From: Acidobacteriota bacterium
GTDB lineage: Bacteria; Acidobacteriota; Vicinamibacteria; Vicinamibacterales; CAVVIG01
NCBI GenBank assembly: GCA_003222555.1
Contig: QHWL01000251.1
Location: forward strand, 1,392 to 9,099
Reading direction: 5' to 3'
Length of the DNA: 7,708 bases
In this document: piece by piece, positions 5,358 through 7,708 of the stretch
How the letters are laid out: every line of letters begins with the position of its first letter
Position numbering within the stretch: the stretch's first letter is position 1
Notes under the pieces: model-generated
What the model was told of the DNA's origin: nothing
The model's input: only the letters and a program-made list of their open reading frames with translations
The model's database searches: none
Translations under genes and position numbers: made by a program

Positions 5358-7192
5358 ACGCCAACCATTCCACTCCCGCGAACGGAACCGCCCCGGACCC
5401 GCACCCGTCCGTGGTGATGTGTCCCGGATGGTGGTTCATGAGCGCGTGCGTTGTCGTCGCAGGCCTGATTCTGCTGGCGAGCCACGTCGCGCCGGCACCG
5501 TCGTGGCTCCTGGCCACCGAGGTGTTCGCGACGATCCTGGGGTTGTTCGCCTTCGGATCGTTCCGGTATCAAATCCACAAGAACGTGCTGACGTACGGGA
5601 TGCTGCTCGTCATCTTTGCCACGTTTTTCGGCCTGCGGACATCGTCGTGGCACGTGGAGATTGCGGAGCAGGGCTGGTGGTTCTGGATCGGGCGACACCT
5701 TCTGTCCTTCCGCGGGCTCGACGATCTCATTCACGCCGACACGATGCTGTTCATCCTCGGCCTGACGCTGCTCGTGTCGGTGATCGCGCAAACCAGGCTC
5801 CTCGAAGGCATCACCTTTTTCCTCTTGCGACATCACGACGGCCTGATCCTGCCCACCGTCATCTCGGTCACGGCGGTCGTGGCCTTCGTGTCGGGTGTTC
5901 TCGGCGGCGTGTCGATGATCGGGTTGACGATTCGTACCCTCGTCATCATCTTGATGCTCGCGGCGGCGCCGGTGGCAGCGGTTCGCTACGCGGTCATGGT
6001 GTGTACCGCGATCACGACGATTTGCGGCGTCTGGTTCGCGTACGGCGAGCCGCCAAACCTGATCATGAAGGCGAATTTATCGCCACATCTGAGCAACGCG
6101 TTCTTTCTGTTCTATTGCGGGCCGATCGGCGTCGCCAGCTACCTCGTCGTGGCGTGGCAGCTTCGGGGAAAGCTCGGCCGCCAGCGCGTGAACCTCGAGG
6201 AGTTGGACGTGATCGACGCGAACGTCGAGGACGTCCGATTTCTCCAGGCCAGCCGCCATGGCGAAGTCCTCATTCCGGTCGAGCTCGTCGAGGACTTCGC
6301 GAGCGAGCTGGAGGGCCGGGCCGACGCGATCCTCGAGCGGCTCCGCCGCGGCGAGCCGCTCGGTCTCGCCCTCGTCCATGAAGATGTGTCGGTCGGCGTG
6401 CGCCGCACGTTGCTCGCGCACTACGTCAGTGAGGAGCTCGCCGACGGGCTCGATCGCCACTATCTGTACTTGGCCGCGGAGCGGTACGAGGAGGCGCTCC
6501 AGGCCGAGCTGGCCGTGGACGAGGTCTTAGCCGCCATGGCGCAGGTCCGCAAGCGAGCCCAGATGATGGGGGGCCTGGCGCTCGTCCCGTTTATCGCGAT
6601 GCTCGTCGTGCACGGCATCGACGAGGACGTGCCGCTGTTTCTGGCCTCGGTGGCCGGATTCGTCGCCGCGCTGCCGGCGATCTGGCGGATCCCCAAAATG
6701 CGCGGCCTCGCGTTACGGGAGGCGAGGCTCGAGTACGCCGAGTATTATTTTCTCTTTCCGCTGTTCGTATCGATTACGCTGCTGACGAGCGCGGGGTTTT
6801 TCGACGCAATGCAGGGCCTCATCCGCACCGGCATCGAGACATTGGGCCAGGCCCACGTGGCCTTCGCGCAGTTCCTCGGCTCGACGTTTCTGTCGGCAAT
6901 CCTGGACAACAACATCGTGGCCGATTTCGCCTCCCGCGGCCTGCACGGGCTGGACGTCAACGTGTTGAAGTTCTTTGCCATGGCGCAAATCGCGGGCTAC
7001 GCGCTCGGCGGGTGCTGGACGCACATCGGGTGCGCGCAATCGGTGGTGGCCTACGCGTTCATTCAGCGCGACGTGGACGCGCACTATACACCGGTTCAGT
7101 GGATCAAGGAGATGACCCCCGTCATCGTCAGGATTCTGGGGCTGATGGCGGTACTCATTTATGCCGAAAGCGCCGTGTTGACCTGGTTTTGA
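5354..7192 (+). CDS. putative Na+/H+ antiporter of the ion transporter superfamily
   Basis: This is a polytopic inner-membrane protein of 612 residues with hydrophobic segments from about 27 to 268 and again from about 405 to 607. The two halves are split by a hydrophilic, acidic, probably cytoplasmic domain (about 270-402). Motifs resemble the NhaD/ArsB-like ion transporter superfamily: YGEPPNLIM at 230-238 in the first half, and in the second half SAILDNNIVADF (513-524; compare the LDN of NhaD and ArsB) and GGCWTHIGCAQSVV (552-565). The best match I can name from memory is the Pfam group 'putative Na+/H+ antiporter', so it likely exchanges sodium for protons. The substrate is not proven by sequence, and arsenite or an organic anion remains possible. 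The GTG start at 5354 is coupled to a leader ORF; ATG at 5417 (residue 22) is an alternative still before the first helix. It lies 87 bases after the amt2 cluster in the same direction and could share its transcript. Confidence 0.8.
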   Translation: MNANHSTPANGTAPDPHPSVVMCPGWWFMSACVVVAGLILLASHVAPAPSWLLATEVFATILGLFAFGSFRYQIHKNVLTYGMLLVIFATFFGLRTSSWHVEIAEQGWWFWIGRHLLSFRGLDDLIHADTMLFILGLTLLVSVIAQTRLLEGITFFLLRHHDGLILPTVISVTAVVAFVSGVLGGVSMIGLTIRTLVIILMLAAAPVAAVRYAVMVCTAITTICGVWFAYGEPPNLIMKANLSPHLSNAFFLFYCGPIGVASYLVVAWQLRGKLGRQRVNLEELDVIDANVEDVRFLQASRHGEVLIPVELVEDFASELEGRADAILERLRRGEPLGLALVHEDVSVGVRRTLLAHYVSEELADGLDRHYLYLAAERYEEALQAELAVDEVLAAMAQVRKRAQMMGGLALVPFIAMLVVHGIDEDVPLFLASVAGFVAALPAIWRIPKMRGLALREARLEYAEYYFLFPLFVSITLLTSAGFFDAMQGLIRTGIETLGQAHVAFAQFLGSTFLSAILDNNIVADFASRGLHGLDVNVLKFFAMAQIAGYALGGCWTHIGCAQSVVAYAFIQRDVDAHYTPVQWIKEMTPVIVRILGLMAVLIYAESAVLTWF

Positions 7193-7683
7193 ATGTGATT
7201 CGACACCACGATGGAGCCCGACTGGGACCGCGCGCCCGATGGACCGATTCCGACACTACGATAATGTCGTTAAATTCGACTGCTCCTACATTAACGTCTA
7301 TTTGTCGATCACCCCGCCAAGAGCCTCTGCCAGCCTTTTCCGCGAATTTCTCAGGAAAATTCGAAGAGCCTCCGAGCATTTTCCGCGAATTTCTCAGGAA
7401 AATTCGAAGCGTCGGGAACGTGTCCGGCAACGTCGACTGGCGGCAGTTTTGCACTTGCCGGGCCGACGCGGCGTCGCACATCAATCAGTCACGTCACGCG
7501 GACTTTCATCTCGATGGCGGTCTCTACGCCGCGGACCTAGGTTCAACGAGGTCGCAATAACTGGGTGGAAGCCGCTCGAGGAAGGCCGGACAAGAATTTA
7601 GCTTAAGACGGATTCACAACCTACGGCGGCCGCTGGCGCCAACAAACCGACGCCAAGGCTGCCCCTACCATGGGAGGCGACTA
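7193..7683. other. intergenic region with no convincing gene
   Basis: These 491 bases are less GC-rich than the genes on either side. Frames crossing them read as arginine- and serine-rich shadows, and one is simply the antiporter gene continued in another frame. Seen directly: a weak inverted repeat CGACA/TGTCG near 7250-7268, the two-copy tandem repeat at 7321-7409, and the ribosome site of the right-edge gene (GGGAGG, 7672-7677). I found no intrinsic terminator after the antiporter and no promoter with both boxes. Confidence 0.65.
7321..7409. repeat. two tandem copies of a 43-45 bp unit with internal dyad symmetry
   Basis: A 31-base core is repeated without any mismatch at 7336-7366 and 7379-7409. 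It starts TTTTCCGCGAATTTCTCAGG and ends AAAATTCGAAG. Each core follows a GAGCCTC word (7321-7327 and 7366-7372), so the units are about 45 and 43 bases. Inside each core, two competing foldbacks share one arm: TTTTCC with GGAAAA, and GAATTT with AAATTC. It lies outside any credible gene and looks like a dispersed palindromic repeat or a protein-binding array. It has too few copies and too little spacer for a CRISPR. Confidence 0.8.
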
Positions 7684-7708
7684 GTGAAGAACGAGTTTTC
7701 TCGCCGAG
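7684..7708 (+). CDS. first eight codons of a gene cut by the window edge, possible Tat-exported protein
   Basis: GTG at 7684 is preceded by GGGAGG with a six-base gap, an excellent ribosome site. The readable codons give MKNEFSRR, and the next codon begins with G. A short polar start followed by S-R-R is how twin-arginine (Tat) signal peptides begin (S/T-R-R-x-F-L-K), so the gene may encode an exported, cofactor-containing enzyme. With eight codons this is only a suggestion, and the rest of the gene lies outside the window. An ATG at 7670 hits a stop after four codons and is not the start. Confidence 0.45.

Noticed and set aside
4904..5836. 310-codon leftward frame across the TPR, microprotein and antiporter genes
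   Set aside because: It covers parts of three supported genes on the other strand and has a low-complexity polar product.
7321..7409. CRISPR array or integron attC pair
   Set aside because: There are only two repeats with a 12-base spacer, no cas or integrase gene nearby, and no attC-type end motifs.
7012..7601. Open frames of 182 and 120 codons across the right intergenic region
   Set aside because: They start inside or just after the antiporter gene in other frames, read through the DNA repeat, and have an arginine- and serine-rich composition without a ribosome site.

Overview
The window is GC-rich bacterial DNA. Its coding regions favour G or C at third codon positions. Paired ammonium transporters with long exported N-terminal extensions, strong AGGAGG-type ribosome sites and the absence of a PII (glnK) gene next to amt fit a soil or sediment bacterium, perhaps an Acidobacteriota-like lineage. 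That placement is an impression from protein character only and is not proven here.

Layout. At the left edge, the first 33 codons of an unidentified gene run leftward off the window (99 to 1). Next is a leftward ammonium transporter gene, amt1 (1928 to 243). A 759-base non-coding divergent region (1929-2687) follows. It contains an AT-rich patch, a 12-base palindrome and two sigma-54-like promoter elements pointing in opposite directions. Rightward of it lies a tight gene run: a 60-residue two-helix membrane protein (2688-2870), a second ammonium transporter, amt2 (2919-4595), a 175-residue TPR protein with a C-terminal membrane anchor (4602-5129), and a 46-residue hydrophobic microprotein whose start overlaps the preceding stop (5126-5266). 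After 87 bases packed with hairpins comes a 612-residue ion-transporter-superfamily protein, best read as a putative Na+/H+ antiporter (5354-7192). A 491-base stretch with no convincing gene (7193-7683) carries a two-copy tandem repeat of about 44 bp. At the right edge, the first eight codons of another rightward gene are visible after a near-ideal ribosome site. They read MKNEFSRR, which resembles the start of a Tat signal peptide.

How it may work together. Both Amt proteins keep the conduction residues (the pore twin histidines, the phenylalanine gate and the aspartate before the first histidine) and should move ammonium across the inner membrane. Amt2 is made with three small membrane or membrane-anchored companions of unknown role, where a PII regulator would usually be expected. 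The antiporter could offset ion or pH effects of ammonium uptake, but that link rests on proximity alone. The most interesting points are the companion set around amt2, the hairpin and mini-ORF leader in front of the antiporter, and the tandem repeat near the right end.
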